Of a stretch of 45,967 nt of DNA, positions 1-5,309 are shown piece by piece. The position numbers and the translations under genes are program-made. This DNA comes from Clostridia bacterium (GTDB lineage: Bacteria; Bacillota; Clostridia; Oscillospirales; Acutalibacteraceae): NCBI GenBank assembly GCA_017436915.1, contig JAFSCE010000022.1:1-45967 (forward strand). The letters are read 5' to 3'. Positions within the stretch are counted from its first letter, which is position 1. Every line of letters starts with the position of its first letter. The notes under the pieces are model-generated. The model was given only the letters and a program-made list of their open reading frames with translations, was not told the origin of the DNA and searched no databases.

Positions 1-122
1 AGCCGCTTGACTATACTGTATTTTCTGTTATCCCACTCGGCTTTTGTATTTCTCCGTTAAGGACAACACGCTTTCGCGTGGACGGTATTTTTTTGCCCGA
101 AGGGACTCGAAAGACCGTCAAG

Positions 123-146
123 AAAACGCCACAGTGTGGCGTTTTT
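123..146. terminator. Hairpin with T-run
   Basis: The ten-base arm AAAACGCCAC pairs with GTGGCGTTTT around a three-base loop. A-runs and T-runs on both sides allow termination in either direction. No gene end is visible next to it, so it may serve a gene left of the window or be part of a repeat. Confidence 0.45.
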
Positions 147-238
147 AGGTCGTCGAGTTGCTCCGCCCTCATTCGCTGTGCCGAAACTCATAAACGAGAT
201 CGTTCTGCCGCACTGTACAAAAACACTTCGGGCGCGCC

Positions 239-277
239 AAAAAGAGAGTATCACCGTTAGGTGGTGCTCTCTTTTTT
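239..277. terminator. Long imperfect terminator hairpin
   Basis: AAAAAGAGAGTATCACC pairs with GGTGGTGCTCTCTTTTTT with two wobble or mismatch positions and a four-base loop, ending in six T. It is a typical rho-independent terminator shape. The gene it would serve is not in the window. Confidence 0.55.
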
Positions 278-312
278 CGTCCGAAGGGACTCGGAAGGTT
301 ACAGTGGCGCAC

Positions 313-341
313 TTGATTTTGCAAATGTGTTGATGTATACT
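313..341 (+). promoter_or_regulatory. Sigma-A type promoter of the histidine phosphatase gene
   Basis: TTGATT at 313-318, a 17-base spacer and TATACT at 336-341. Transcription would begin near 348, giving a leader of about 28 bases before the TTG start at 376. Confidence 0.55.
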
Positions 342-375
342 ATTTGACGAATTTATCATTCAAGGACTGATATAA

Positions 376-1017
376 TTGACCACACTGCTACTCATTCGTC
401 ACGGAGAAAGCTTGGCAAACGTCGAAGGACGTTTCGCCGGGCATTTAAACGTCCCACTATCCGAAACAGGACACGCACAAGCGGCAATCACCGCCGAGTA
501 TATCAAGTCGCATTACGCCGTGGACGCCGTATATGCCAGCGATCTTTCTCGTGCATTTGAAACTGGAAAAGCGGTTGCCGATCGTTTTGGTCTGCTGACG
601 AATCCCGATTCGGACCTGCGTGAAATTTTCGCCGGCGACTGGGAAGGGGCCGTCTACGACGATCTGCCGAAACACTTTCCCACCTCCTTTCACACCTGGC
701 TTACCGATATCGGCAACGCCGTGTGTGATAACGGTGAATCGGTTGCGCATCTGCAAGAACGGGTGTTAAACGCTTTGCGACGCATTGCCGCCGAACACGA
801 CGGACAAACCGTTATCATCGCGACACACGCCACTCCTATCCGCTCGCTGCAATGCTTCTGTGAGGGCAAACCGCTTGGTGAGATGAAATCCGTCCCTTGG
901 GTCAGCAACGCTTCCATCACCGTCGTGGAATGTGACCAAGGTGCACTTCGCTTGCTTGAGGTCGGAAAGGACGACCATCTGGGAGGACAGCGAACGGCTT
1001 TTCCTAAGAAAATATAA
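376..1017 (+). CDS. Histidine phosphatase family protein
   Basis: A 213-aa cytosolic protein of the phosphoglycerate-mutase-like (histidine phosphatase) superfamily. The phospho-acceptor motif RHGES is at residues 8-12. A later IATHATP block near residue 151 supplies the second catalytic histidine, and REIFAGDWEG near residues 83-92 carries the usual acidic residue. Family members are phosphatases or mutases of sugar phosphates, nucleotides or cofactor intermediates; the substrate cannot be read from sequence. The start is a TTG at 376 with AAGGA at 362-366; no ATG lies close enough to the conserved N-terminal strand. It appears monocistronic, with a promoter at 313-341 and a terminator at 1021-1054. 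Confidence 0.85.
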   Translation: MTTLLLIRHGESLANVEGRFAGHLNVPLSETGHAQAAITAEYIKSHYAVDAVYASDLSRAFETGKAVADRFGLLTNPDSDLREIFAGDWEGAVYDDLPKHFPTSFHTWLTDIGNAVCDNGESVAHLQERVLNALRRIAAEHDGQTVIIATHATPIRSLQCFCEGKPLGEMKSVPWVSNASITVVECDQGALRLLEVGKDDHLGGQRTAFPKKI

Positions 1018-1020
1018 ACC

Positions 1021-1054
1021 ATCGGGGAAATGCGTTGCATTTCCCCGATTTTGT
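1021..1054 (+). terminator. Terminator after the histidine phosphatase gene
   Basis: ATCGGGGAAATGC pairs perfectly with GCATTTCCCCGAT around GTT, followed by TTTG. It lies four bases after the stop codon. Confidence 0.8.
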
Positions 1055-1062
1055 TTTACGAT

Positions 1063-1092
1063 TTGTTCATGATACCGTCATCTTTTTATGAT
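1063..1092 (+). promoter_or_regulatory. Possible promoter of the zinc-ribbon membrane protein gene
   Basis: TTGTTC at 1063-1068 and TATGAT at 1087-1092 with an 18-base spacer, 28 bases before the ATG at 1121. The match is moderate. Confidence 0.4.
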
Positions 1093-1120
1093 AAACTACG
1101 AATGAAACGGAGGCGGCTTT

Positions 1121-1531
1121 ATGCGAAATTGGTTACAAACCCTTGCGTATCGATTCCAAAGGTTCATGTGCGGTCGGTACGGTGTGGACGTTCTGTCCAA
1201 GCACCTGAATATCGCAGCTTTAGTACTGGTGCTGCTCTCGCTGTTTGTGCCGTTCTTGTACCCGCTGTCACTGGCCGTATTGGCATGGTCGACATTCCGC
1301 GTTTATTCTAAAAACAGTTACAGCCGTATGAGAGAGCGCGATGCCTATCTGCGTTTCATATACAAGCTGCGCAAACGTAAAAATCTGCTGAAAAGCCGCC
1401 TGCGCGACCGCAAAACGCATCGGTTTTACAAATGCCCCGGCTGTCGTGAATATCTGCGTGTCCCCAAGGGCAGAGGCAAAGTGTACATCACTTGCCCGAA
1501 ATGCCGCTATGAGATCGTTCGAAAAACATAA
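1121..1531 (+). CDS. Small membrane protein with C-terminal zinc ribbon
   Basis: A 136-aa protein I do not recognise as a named family. Residues about 28-62 form a hydrophobic stretch that could be one long helix or a tight pair of membrane segments. A very basic region follows (about 63-102), rich in Arg, Lys and Tyr. The C-terminus (about 106-132) carries CPGC and CPKC pairs 19 residues apart, a treble-clef or zinc-ribbon-like metal site. The basic linker next to a zinc site suggests nucleic-acid or protein binding at the inner face of the membrane; this is inference. The ATG follows GGAGGCGGCTTT. The gene ends at a bidirectional terminator shared with the convergent comEA-like gene. Confidence 0.75.
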   Translation: MRNWLQTLAYRFQRFMCGRYGVDVLSKHLNIAALVLVLLSLFVPFLYPLSLAVLAWSTFRVYSKNSYSRMRERDAYLRFIYKLRKRKNLLKSRLRDRKTHRFYKCPGCREYLRVPKGRGKVYITCPKCRYEIVRKT

Positions 1532-1532
1532 C

Positions 1533-1573
1533 AAAAAACTCCGATTCGAAATTTCATCGAGTCGGAGTTTTTT
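1533..1573. terminator. Bidirectional terminator between convergent genes
   Basis: An ACTCCGA-type stem with an A-run on one side and a T-run on the other sits between the stop codon at 1531 and the opposite-strand stop at 1572-1574. It can end transcription in both directions; the stop codon of the minus-strand gene lies within the stem flank. Confidence 0.85.
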
Positions 1574-1904
1574 ATACCACCAAATAAGGGCGCCATTTTT
1601 CCAATCGCGTTGTACCAATCCCTTGCACATCCAGCAGATCCTCGATGCTGCGAAAACAGCCGTGTGTTTCTCGATAATCAATGATACGAGCAGACAGCAC
1701 CTCGCCAACACCCTCCAGTTGTTGCAGTTGCTCAGCAGTGGCGGTGTTCAGATTGATAGCAAGAGTTTGCCCGGTGCTTGTGGTGGTAATTGCTTCGGTA
1801 ACCAACGGTGTAAACGCCACGCGGTCGCTCACTGCCGTAACGGACACCGCCACTAACAGCACAGCAGCCATTGACCATACAAGTATCACACCAAACCGCT
1901 TCAT
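1572..1904 (-). CDS. comEA: ComEA-like helix-hairpin-helix protein
   Basis: A 110-aa protein with an N-terminal membrane anchor or signal (about residues 5-25) and a C-terminal ComEA-type helix-hairpin-helix domain (about 48-108). INLNTATAEQLQQLEGVG and DLLDVQGIGTTRLEKWRPYL are the two classic hairpins. In naturally competent Gram-positives ComEA is the surface DNA receptor; short HhH proteins of this type also occur where competence is unproven. It is shorter than Bacillus ComEA (about 205 aa) and has no SLBB-type domain before the HhH. No comEC or comEB neighbour is present. The ATG follows AGGTGGTTAG. Promoter TTGCAA-17-TAGAAT at 1927-1955. Confidence 0.8.
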   Translation of the reverse strand: MKRFGVILVWSMAAVLLVAVSVTAVSDRVAFTPLVTEAITTTSTGQTLAINLNTATAEQLQQLEGVGEVLSARIIDYRETHGCFRSIEDLLDVQGIGTTRLEKWRPYLVV

Positions 1905-1926
1905 CTAACCACCTGCCTTCCCCTTT

Positions 1927-1955
1927 ATTCTACATAAATCGACAAGTTTTTGCAA
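1927..1955 (-). promoter_or_regulatory. Promoter of the comEA-like gene
   Basis: Read on the minus strand: TTGCAA (plus positions 1950-1955), 17-base spacer, TAGAAT (plus 1927-1932). It is back-to-back with the MATE promoter at 1965-1993; the two -35 boxes are 9 bases apart. Confidence 0.55.
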
Positions 1956-1964
1956 CCGAAACAT

Positions 1965-1993
1965 TTGCAATACGCGTATACAGGGTATATAAT
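1965..1993 (+). promoter_or_regulatory. Promoter of the MATE exporter gene
   Basis: TTGCAA at 1965-1970, a spacer of exactly 17 bases and a perfect TATAAT at 1988-1993. The promoter position rules out translation starting upstream and supports the ATG at 2013. Confidence 0.75.
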
Positions 1994-2012
1994 AAGCGCA
2001 GGAGGCGATTTC

Positions 2013-3365
2013 ATGGCGTCGCAGGCAGATCTTTACTATAAGCGCATGACCGAAACACCGGTGTCACGGTTGATCATATCGTTGGGTATCCCGACGACGA
2101 TCTCTATGCTTATCACAAACGTTTATAATATGGCCGACACCTATTTCGTCGGTACGTTGGGTGCCAGCGCGCAAGGGGCAACCGGCGTTCTGTTCACCCT
2201 GCAAGCGATCATTCAAGCTCTTTCGTTTATGCTTGGGCACGGCTCGGGTATTTTCGTATCCAAAGCGCTTGCCGATAAAAACACCGAGGAAGCTTCGCAA
2301 TATGCGTCATCTGCATTTTACATCGGCATCCTTGCGGGAACTGTTTTGTCGATCATCGGACTCATCTTCCTCGATCCGTTTATGCGGTTGCTCGGCAGTA
2401 CCGATACCATCCTGCCGCACGCCAAGGATTACGGACTGTGGGTACTGCTCGCTTGTCCGTTTATGGTCGGTTCATTGATCCTCAATAACAACCTGCGATA
2501 CGAGGGAAAAGCATTTTACGCGATGTTCGGCCTTACCACCGGCGGTATTCTGAATATCTTTGGTGATTATATTTTCGTAATGCGTTGCGGTCTCGGCGTG
2601 TTTGGCGCCGGTATGGCGACCGCGATTTCACAGGTTGTCAGTTTTCTGATCCTCCTCGTTATGTACGAACGAATGGCACAAGGTAAGCTCCGACCGCGTT
2701 ATATCAGCCGTTCGGCTGGCACGTATCTGTCAATTTGCAAGGTCGGTCTCCCCTCGCTCATTCGCCAAGGTCTCACCTCCATCTCCACGGGACTGCTCAA
2801 TAACCTGACGAAGCCGTTCGGTGATGCCGCCATCGCCGCCATGAGCGTGGTGAATCGCTATTCGATGTTTGTGATGTGTATCGGGCTCGGTATCGGTCAA
2901 GGTTTTCAACCCGTTTCATCCTTTAACTACCAAGCGGGTGAATACAAGCGTGTCAAAAAGGGACTGCTGTTCACGACCGCCGTCGGTTTTGTGATGGTAC
3001 TCCTACTCTCTGCCGTCGGCTTTGCTTTTGCCGAACAGATCGTGTATCTCTTTCAAAAAGATCCGGCGGTGATCGCCGTCGGCATACCTGCGTTGCGGTA
3101 CGCCTCGATAGGACTCTTGTTTATGCCCCTGTCCATTCCCGTTAACATGCTGTATCAAAGTATTCGAAAAGCGGGGATCTCGTCGTTCTTATCGCTGTTG
3201 CGGGCGGGGTTATACTTCATCCCGTTTTTGTTACTCGGCTCGCATTTCTTAGGACTTACCGGTATTCAGTTGGCGCAGCCCGTCACCGATGTGCTAAACG
3301 GGATAACTTGTGTTCCGTTTATGATACATTTTCTCAAAAAGACGCCGGACGCACCAATAGAGTAA
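2013..3365 (+). CDS. MATE family efflux transporter
   Basis: A 450-aa integral membrane protein of the multidrug and toxic compound extrusion superfamily, bacterial (DinF/VmrA-like) branch. Members export drugs or metabolites by Na+ or H+ antiport. The N-terminal block LIISLGIPTTISMLITNVYNMADTYFVG (residues about 20-47) is the family signature, repeated pseudo-symmetrically near residues 235-265 (GLPSLIRQGLTSISTGLLNN). About twelve hydrophobic helices are visible. The open frame extends upstream to 1950, but that would overlap the promoter; the ATG at 2013 has AGGAGGCGATTTC in front. The gene is monocistronic and ends at a strong hairpin at 3366-3402. The substrate is unknown. Confidence 0.92.
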   Translation: MASQADLYYKRMTETPVSRLIISLGIPTTISMLITNVYNMADTYFVGTLGASAQGATGVLFTLQAIIQALSFMLGHGSGIFVSKALADKNTEEASQYASSAFYIGILAGTVLSIIGLIFLDPFMRLLGSTDTILPHAKDYGLWVLLACPFMVGSLILNNNLRYEGKAFYAMFGLTTGGILNIFGDYIFVMRCGLGVFGAGMATAISQVVSFLILLVMYERMAQGKLRPRYISRSAGTYLSICKVGLPSLIRQGLTSISTGLLNNLTKPFGDAAIAAMSVVNRYSMFVMCIGLGIGQGFQPVSSFNYQAGEYKRVKKGLLFTTAVGFVMVLLLSAVGFAFAEQIVYLFQKDPAVIAVGIPALRYASIGLLFMPLSIPVNMLYQSIRKAGISSFLSLLRAGLYFIPFLLLGSHFLGLTGIQLAQPVTDVLNGITCVPFMIHFLKKTPDAPIE

Positions 3366-3402
3366 AAGAAAAAAGACACGCTACTGCGTGTCTTTTTTCT
3401 TT
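3366..3402 (+). terminator. Terminator after the MATE gene
   Basis: AAAGAAAAAAGACACGC pairs with GCGTGTCTTTTTTCTTT around TACT. A strong rho-independent shape directly after the stop codon. Confidence 0.85.
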
Positions 3403-3435
3403 CGGTGCGTAGCACATTCATATAGTTAAAATAAG

Positions 3436-3468
3436 GAAGAGAGCGGAGCACTCGCCCCGCCCTCTTTA
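3436..3468 (-). terminator. Possible weak terminator of the 265-aa gene
   Basis: Read on the minus strand: AAGAGGGCGG and CCGCTCTCTT form a ten-base stem with one mismatch, followed by CCTTATTTT. It lies 12 bases beyond the stop codon at 3480. Confidence 0.4.
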
Positions 3469-3479
3469 CTTGTATGCTT

Positions 3480-4277
3480 TTACCAAAAAAGGCCACCTAT
3501 CCACAATCCATACAAAACTGCCGCCGCAATTAACAAAAGGAATATTACCGCAAATTTAATAAGAAAATTCCTTGCACCTGTTGTTTTAACATTTGGCAAC
3601 ATAAATGATGCATCATATTTTCTTATTTTGTTAGATTGTTTTTGAATGTGTTCGTCATTAAATACTGCAATTTTGTATTTTTCACAATGCACAACATGTA
3701 GCGCTAAGCTTTCTTTCCAAGCTTGAATTGCAAGTTTTCTATACAACTCATCGTTTAACCCAAAAATTTGTTCTATAGAATCTCCGCATGTTGTTAATAT
3801 AAAGGCAATATTAAAATACCGATTTGCAGATTCGGTTTTATTCTTATACTTTTCCGACGAATTCATAAGTGCAGTTGTTAAAGAAAATGACACATTATAA
3901 ATTTGATTTATATCTGCACAGAAATTATCGCTCATAACCGCAAGGCATTTAGCCCTTTTGATACATTCATCAACGACTTCTTTGACACACTCTTTTTTAA
4001 TTTCTTCATCTTCAACAGCAATGTTAATTAGTTCAAAAACTTTTGGTATGCAATTTGTAATACTTGTAGCGGCATTAGAAATTTCATTATTTTTTATTGT
4101 ATCTGTTTTCAGTATTACAAGATAAAAAAGTGCTTCCCAACTGTTAGGTTCAAGTGCACTGATTTCTTCGTAATGCTTTATTGCCGTATCCGCATCAGAT
4201 GTGTCTCGTGCATTTCGCGCTGCTATAAATAATTTTTCAATTTTATTATTACTTCCGTTTTGTGATAAATTTTCCAT
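3480..4277 (-). CDS. TPR-like protein with C-terminal membrane anchor, function unknown
   Basis: A 265-aa protein, markedly more AT-rich than its neighbours. Residues about 10-55 look like a TPR-type helical repeat (AIKHYEEISALEPNSWEALFYL). A long helical middle follows, with scattered cysteines (for example 93, 113, 119, 130), and one strongly hydrophobic anchor near residues 238-262. It recalls a widespread, uncharacterised gut Firmicutes family with a conserved SWEA-aromatic motif; from memory, members of that family often carry an N-terminal zinc ribbon, which is absent here. It is divergent from an XRE repressor and has a perfect consensus promoter overlapped by operators, so repression is likely. 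ATG at 4277 with AAAGGGG unusually far upstream; leader about 135 bases. Confidence 0.7.
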   Translation of the reverse strand: MENLSQNGSNNKIEKLFIAARNARDTSDADTAIKHYEEISALEPNSWEALFYLVILKTDTIKNNEISNAATSITNCIPKVFELINIAVEDEEIKKECVKEVVDECIKRAKCLAVMSDNFCADINQIYNVSFSLTTALMNSSEKYKNKTESANRYFNIAFILTTCGDSIEQIFGLNDELYRKLAIQAWKESLALHVVHCEKYKIAVFNDEHIQKQSNKIRKYDASFMLPNVKTTGARNFLIKFAVIFLLLIAAAVLYGLWIGGLFW

Positions 4278-4412
4278 TGTATTTTATACCCCTTTTTAAT
4301 GTTGTCATTAGATTATTAACCGCAATCCTCATGTTTTTCATTTGAGCATACTTTGAAACCATTGACCCACTCCGCCAATTTTTGTGTTTTTACCTGCTCA
4401 TTACGTCATGAC
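4278..4412 (-). other. 135-base leader of the 265-aa gene
   Basis: Lies between the minus-strand promoter and the ATG at 4277. On the minus strand it has a GGAGTGGG-preceded ATG (plus position 4360) opening a frame of about 37 codons that overlaps the main start in another frame. It also has a short open stretch with CSNEKHEDCG-like coding character in a further frame. These may be leader peptides, a decayed gene fragment or chance; I cannot decide. Confidence 0.25.
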
Positions 4413-4418
4413 ACCTCC

Positions 4419-4447
4419 ATTATATCTGTATTACAGATAAATGTCAA
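4419..4447 (-). promoter_or_regulatory. Perfect sigma-A promoter for the 265-aa gene
   Basis: Minus-strand TTGACA (plus 4442-4447), exactly 17 bases, TATAAT (plus 4419-4424). The spacer is almost entirely occupied by the palindrome at 4423-4439, and the -35 box overlaps the second palindrome at 4445-4467. The promoter should be strong but repressible. Confidence 0.8.
4423..4439. promoter_or_regulatory. Operator palindrome 1 (XRE repressor site)
   Basis: TATCTGTATTACAGATA is a perfect 8+1+8 palindrome. It lies between the -35 and -10 boxes of the minus-strand promoter, where a bound repressor would block RNA polymerase. Binding by the adjacent XRE protein is inference from position. Confidence 0.7.
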
Positions 4448-4467
4448 TATCTTTATTACAGATATTG
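4445..4467. promoter_or_regulatory. Operator palindrome 2 plus half-site
   Basis: CAATATCTTTATTACAGATATTG is a palindrome with one mismatched pair that shares the ATCTnTATTACAGAT core of operator 1. A further half-site, ATATCTGT, lies at 4472-4479 just before the XRE ribosome binding site. The three sites together could give graded control of both divergent genes. Confidence 0.65.
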
Positions 4468-4491
4468 CATAATATCTGTGAGGTGATTGCA

Positions 4492-4707
4492 ATGCAATTT
4501 AGAAACTTAAAAGGCATCCGAGAGGATCGGGACATCCGGCAAAAAGACATTGCTGCCTATTTAAACGTTTCTCAAAACACATATTCGCAGTATGAAACGG
4601 GTATAATTTCTCTAACAGCAGAGGTATTGATCAAATTGGCAGATTATTACCAGGTCAGTATTGATTATTTGCTGGATAGAACCAATAATCCGAATTTACA
4701 AAAATAA
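4492..4707 (+). CDS. Small XRE-family transcriptional regulator
   Basis: A 71-aa protein that is essentially one helix-turn-helix domain of the Cro/CI type. KQRDI-like recognition is seen as RQKDIAAYLNVSQNTYSQYETG (residues about 17-38), followed by the typical ADYYQVSIDYLLDRT tail. It has no sensory or protease domain, so it is probably a simple DNA-binding repressor, perhaps autoregulated through the palindromes at 4423-4479. The ATG at 4492 follows GAGGTGATTGCA; an in-frame ATG at 4441 lies inside the operators and is unlikely. It is divergent from the 265-aa gene and ends in a perfect terminator. Confidence 0.88.
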   Translation: MQFRNLKGIREDRDIRQKDIAAYLNVSQNTYSQYETGIISLTAEVLIKLADYYQVSIDYLLDRTNNPNLQK

Positions 4708-4735
4708 GCCGTGAAATTCACGGCTTATTTTTGTA
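4697..4735 (+). terminator. Terminator of the XRE gene
   Basis: A perfect 18-base stem (arms 4697-4714 and 4718-4735, core AAGCCGTGA/TCACGGCTT) with a three-base loop. The stop codon lies inside the left arm, and A-runs and T-runs flank the GC core. Confidence 0.85.
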
Positions 4736-4765
4736 GTATATCAGCGGTGGGTGCAAGCCCTGTAT

Positions 4766-4886
4766 ATCGTTATTGCGAAAACGATTTTGATACACACCTA
4801 TGGTGTGATGAAATACAACAACGGCGCCGCCTTTGTTGATGATATACACGCTAACGCGTGATGATATACCATTGCTTTCGCAATGG
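4766..4886. repeat. Mosaic of short hairpins joined by ATGATATA spacers
   Basis: Five successive small palindromes are seen: 4766-4785 (ATCGTT/AACGAT), 4793-4807 (CACACC/GGTGTG), 4816-4838 (CAACAA/TTGTTG with inner GGCGCC), 4847-4860 (CACGC/GCGTG) and 4869-4886 (CCATTGC/GCAATGG). Units 2-5 are separated by the eight-base spacers ATGAAATA (4808-4815), ATGATATA (4839-4846) and ATGATATA (4861-4868). Stem sequences differ while the spacer is kept, so the structure rather than the sequence of each stem is conserved. It abuts the tRNA operon terminator. Function unknown. Confidence 0.75.
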
Positions 4887-4889
4887 ATA

Positions 4890-4923
4890 AAAAAATCCTC
4901 GTTCCGAAGAACGAGGATTTTTT
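4890..4923 (-). terminator. Terminator of the tRNA operon
   Basis: TCCTCGTTC pairs with GAACGAGGA around CGAA, flanked by A-runs and T-runs. It follows directly on the encoded CCA of tRNA-Val in the minus direction. Confidence 0.85.
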
Positions 4924-4999
4924 GGTGGGCGTAAACGGACTCGAACCGCTGACCTCCTGCGTGTGAAGCAGGCGCTCTAACCAGCTGAGCTATACGCCC
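4923..4999 (-). tRNA. tRNA-Val (CAC)
   Basis: Acceptor arms GGGCGTA/TACGCCC, D-arm AGCTCAGCTGG, anticodon loop TTCACAC (anticodon CAC, reads GTG) and T-arm GGTTCGAGTCC. CCA is encoded. It is the last gene of a Met-Glu-Val tRNA operon. Confidence 0.93.
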
Positions 5000-5036
5000 G
5001 TGTATTCAGCCGCCGCTATTGCAGCGACTAATACAA

Positions 5037-5059
5037 TGTGACAGGCACAAGACCTGTCA
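5037..5059. repeat. Hairpin between tRNA genes
   Basis: GTGACAGG pairs with CCTGTCAC around CACAAGA. It lies in the spacer between tRNA-Glu and tRNA-Val. A similar hairpin with the same ACAGG/CCTGT core is found at 38273-38301 between mutS and the ylbF-like gene. It may be a processing signal or a dispersed repeat. Confidence 0.45.
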
Positions 5060-5066
5060 CAAGTTA

Positions 5067-5141
5067 TGGTGACCCGAACGGGAATCGAACCCGTGTTACC
5101 GCCGTGAAAGGGCGGTGTCTTAACCGCTTGACCATCGGGCC
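5067..5141 (-). tRNA. tRNA-Glu (TTC)
   Basis: Acceptor GGCCCGA/TCGGGTC, anticodon loop CTTTCAC (anticodon TTC) and T-arm GGGTTCGATTCCC. CCA is encoded. The gene lies two bases from tRNA-Met in the same operon. Confidence 0.93.
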
Positions 5142-5143
5142 AT

Positions 5144-5220
5144 TGGTGGCTGTAACTGGATTCGAACCGGTGACACCGCGGGTATGAACCGCGTGCTCTA
5201 GCCAACTGAGCTATACAGCC
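5144..5220 (-). tRNA. tRNA-Met (CAT), elongator type
   Basis: Acceptor GGCTGTA/TACAGCC, anticodon loop TTCATAC (anticodon CAT), T-arm CCGGTTCGAATCC, CCA encoded. The GCGGTTCATACCCGC anticodon arm is typical of elongator tRNA-Met. A CAT-tRNA destined for lysidine modification (Ile) is less likely. First gene of the operon. Confidence 0.88.
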
Positions 5221-5224
5221 ATAT

Positions 5225-5249
5225 GTGCGTCCCCCGCTGAGGGGACGCA
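5225..5249 (-). other. GC-rich leader hairpin of the tRNA operon
   Basis: TGCGTCCCC pairs with GGGGACGCA around a seven-base loop. It lies between the promoter and tRNA-Met, so it would form at the 5' end of the primary transcript and could protect the end or guide 5' processing. No T-run follows in the minus direction. Confidence 0.55.
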
Positions 5250-5253
5250 GATT

Positions 5254-5282
5254 ATTATATAGTATGCCCTATTGTTTGTCAA
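5254..5282 (-). promoter_or_regulatory. Perfect sigma-A promoter of the Met-Glu-Val tRNA operon
   Basis: Minus-strand TTGACA (plus 5277-5282), exactly 17 bases, TATAAT (plus 5254-5259). A full consensus match, as expected for stable RNA genes. Confidence 0.88.
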
Positions 5283-5309
5283 GTCTGTTTTTTAAAAAAC
5301 AAAAACTTT

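Larger units (their letters stand above)
1..375. other. Non-coding, hairpin-rich intergenic stretch
   Basis: No convincing gene. It holds a small hairpin at 69-80 (CACGC/GCGTG), an inverted pair GACGGT (81-86) / ACCGTC (114-119), a GC-rich hairpin with T-run at 123-146 and a long terminator-like hairpin at 239-277. The motif CCGAAGGGACTCG occurs twice (98-110 and 281-293), each time just after a T-run. The pattern suggests a dispersed intergenic repeat or gene-end remnants. The promoter of the next gene starts at 313. Confidence 0.5.

Noticed and set aside
57..359. An open frame of 100 codons on the minus strand
   Set aside because: It crosses two terminator-like hairpins and the repeated words, has no ribosome binding site and no protein-like domain character; it is most likely a by-product of the repeat region.
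1950..2012. An upstream start for the MATE exporter
   Set aside because: It would lie within the TTGCAA-17-TATAAT promoter; the ATG at 2013 has a strong ribosome site.
3480..4735. A confirmed toxin-antitoxin or defence system
   Set aside because: The control region is suggestive, but the 265-aa protein shows no toxin, nuclease or effector motif, so the claim is not supported beyond a candidate.
4766..4923. A CRISPR array
   Set aside because: Repeats are short palindromes with an eight-base constant spacer, the reverse of the long repeat and variable spacer arrangement; no cas genes are present.
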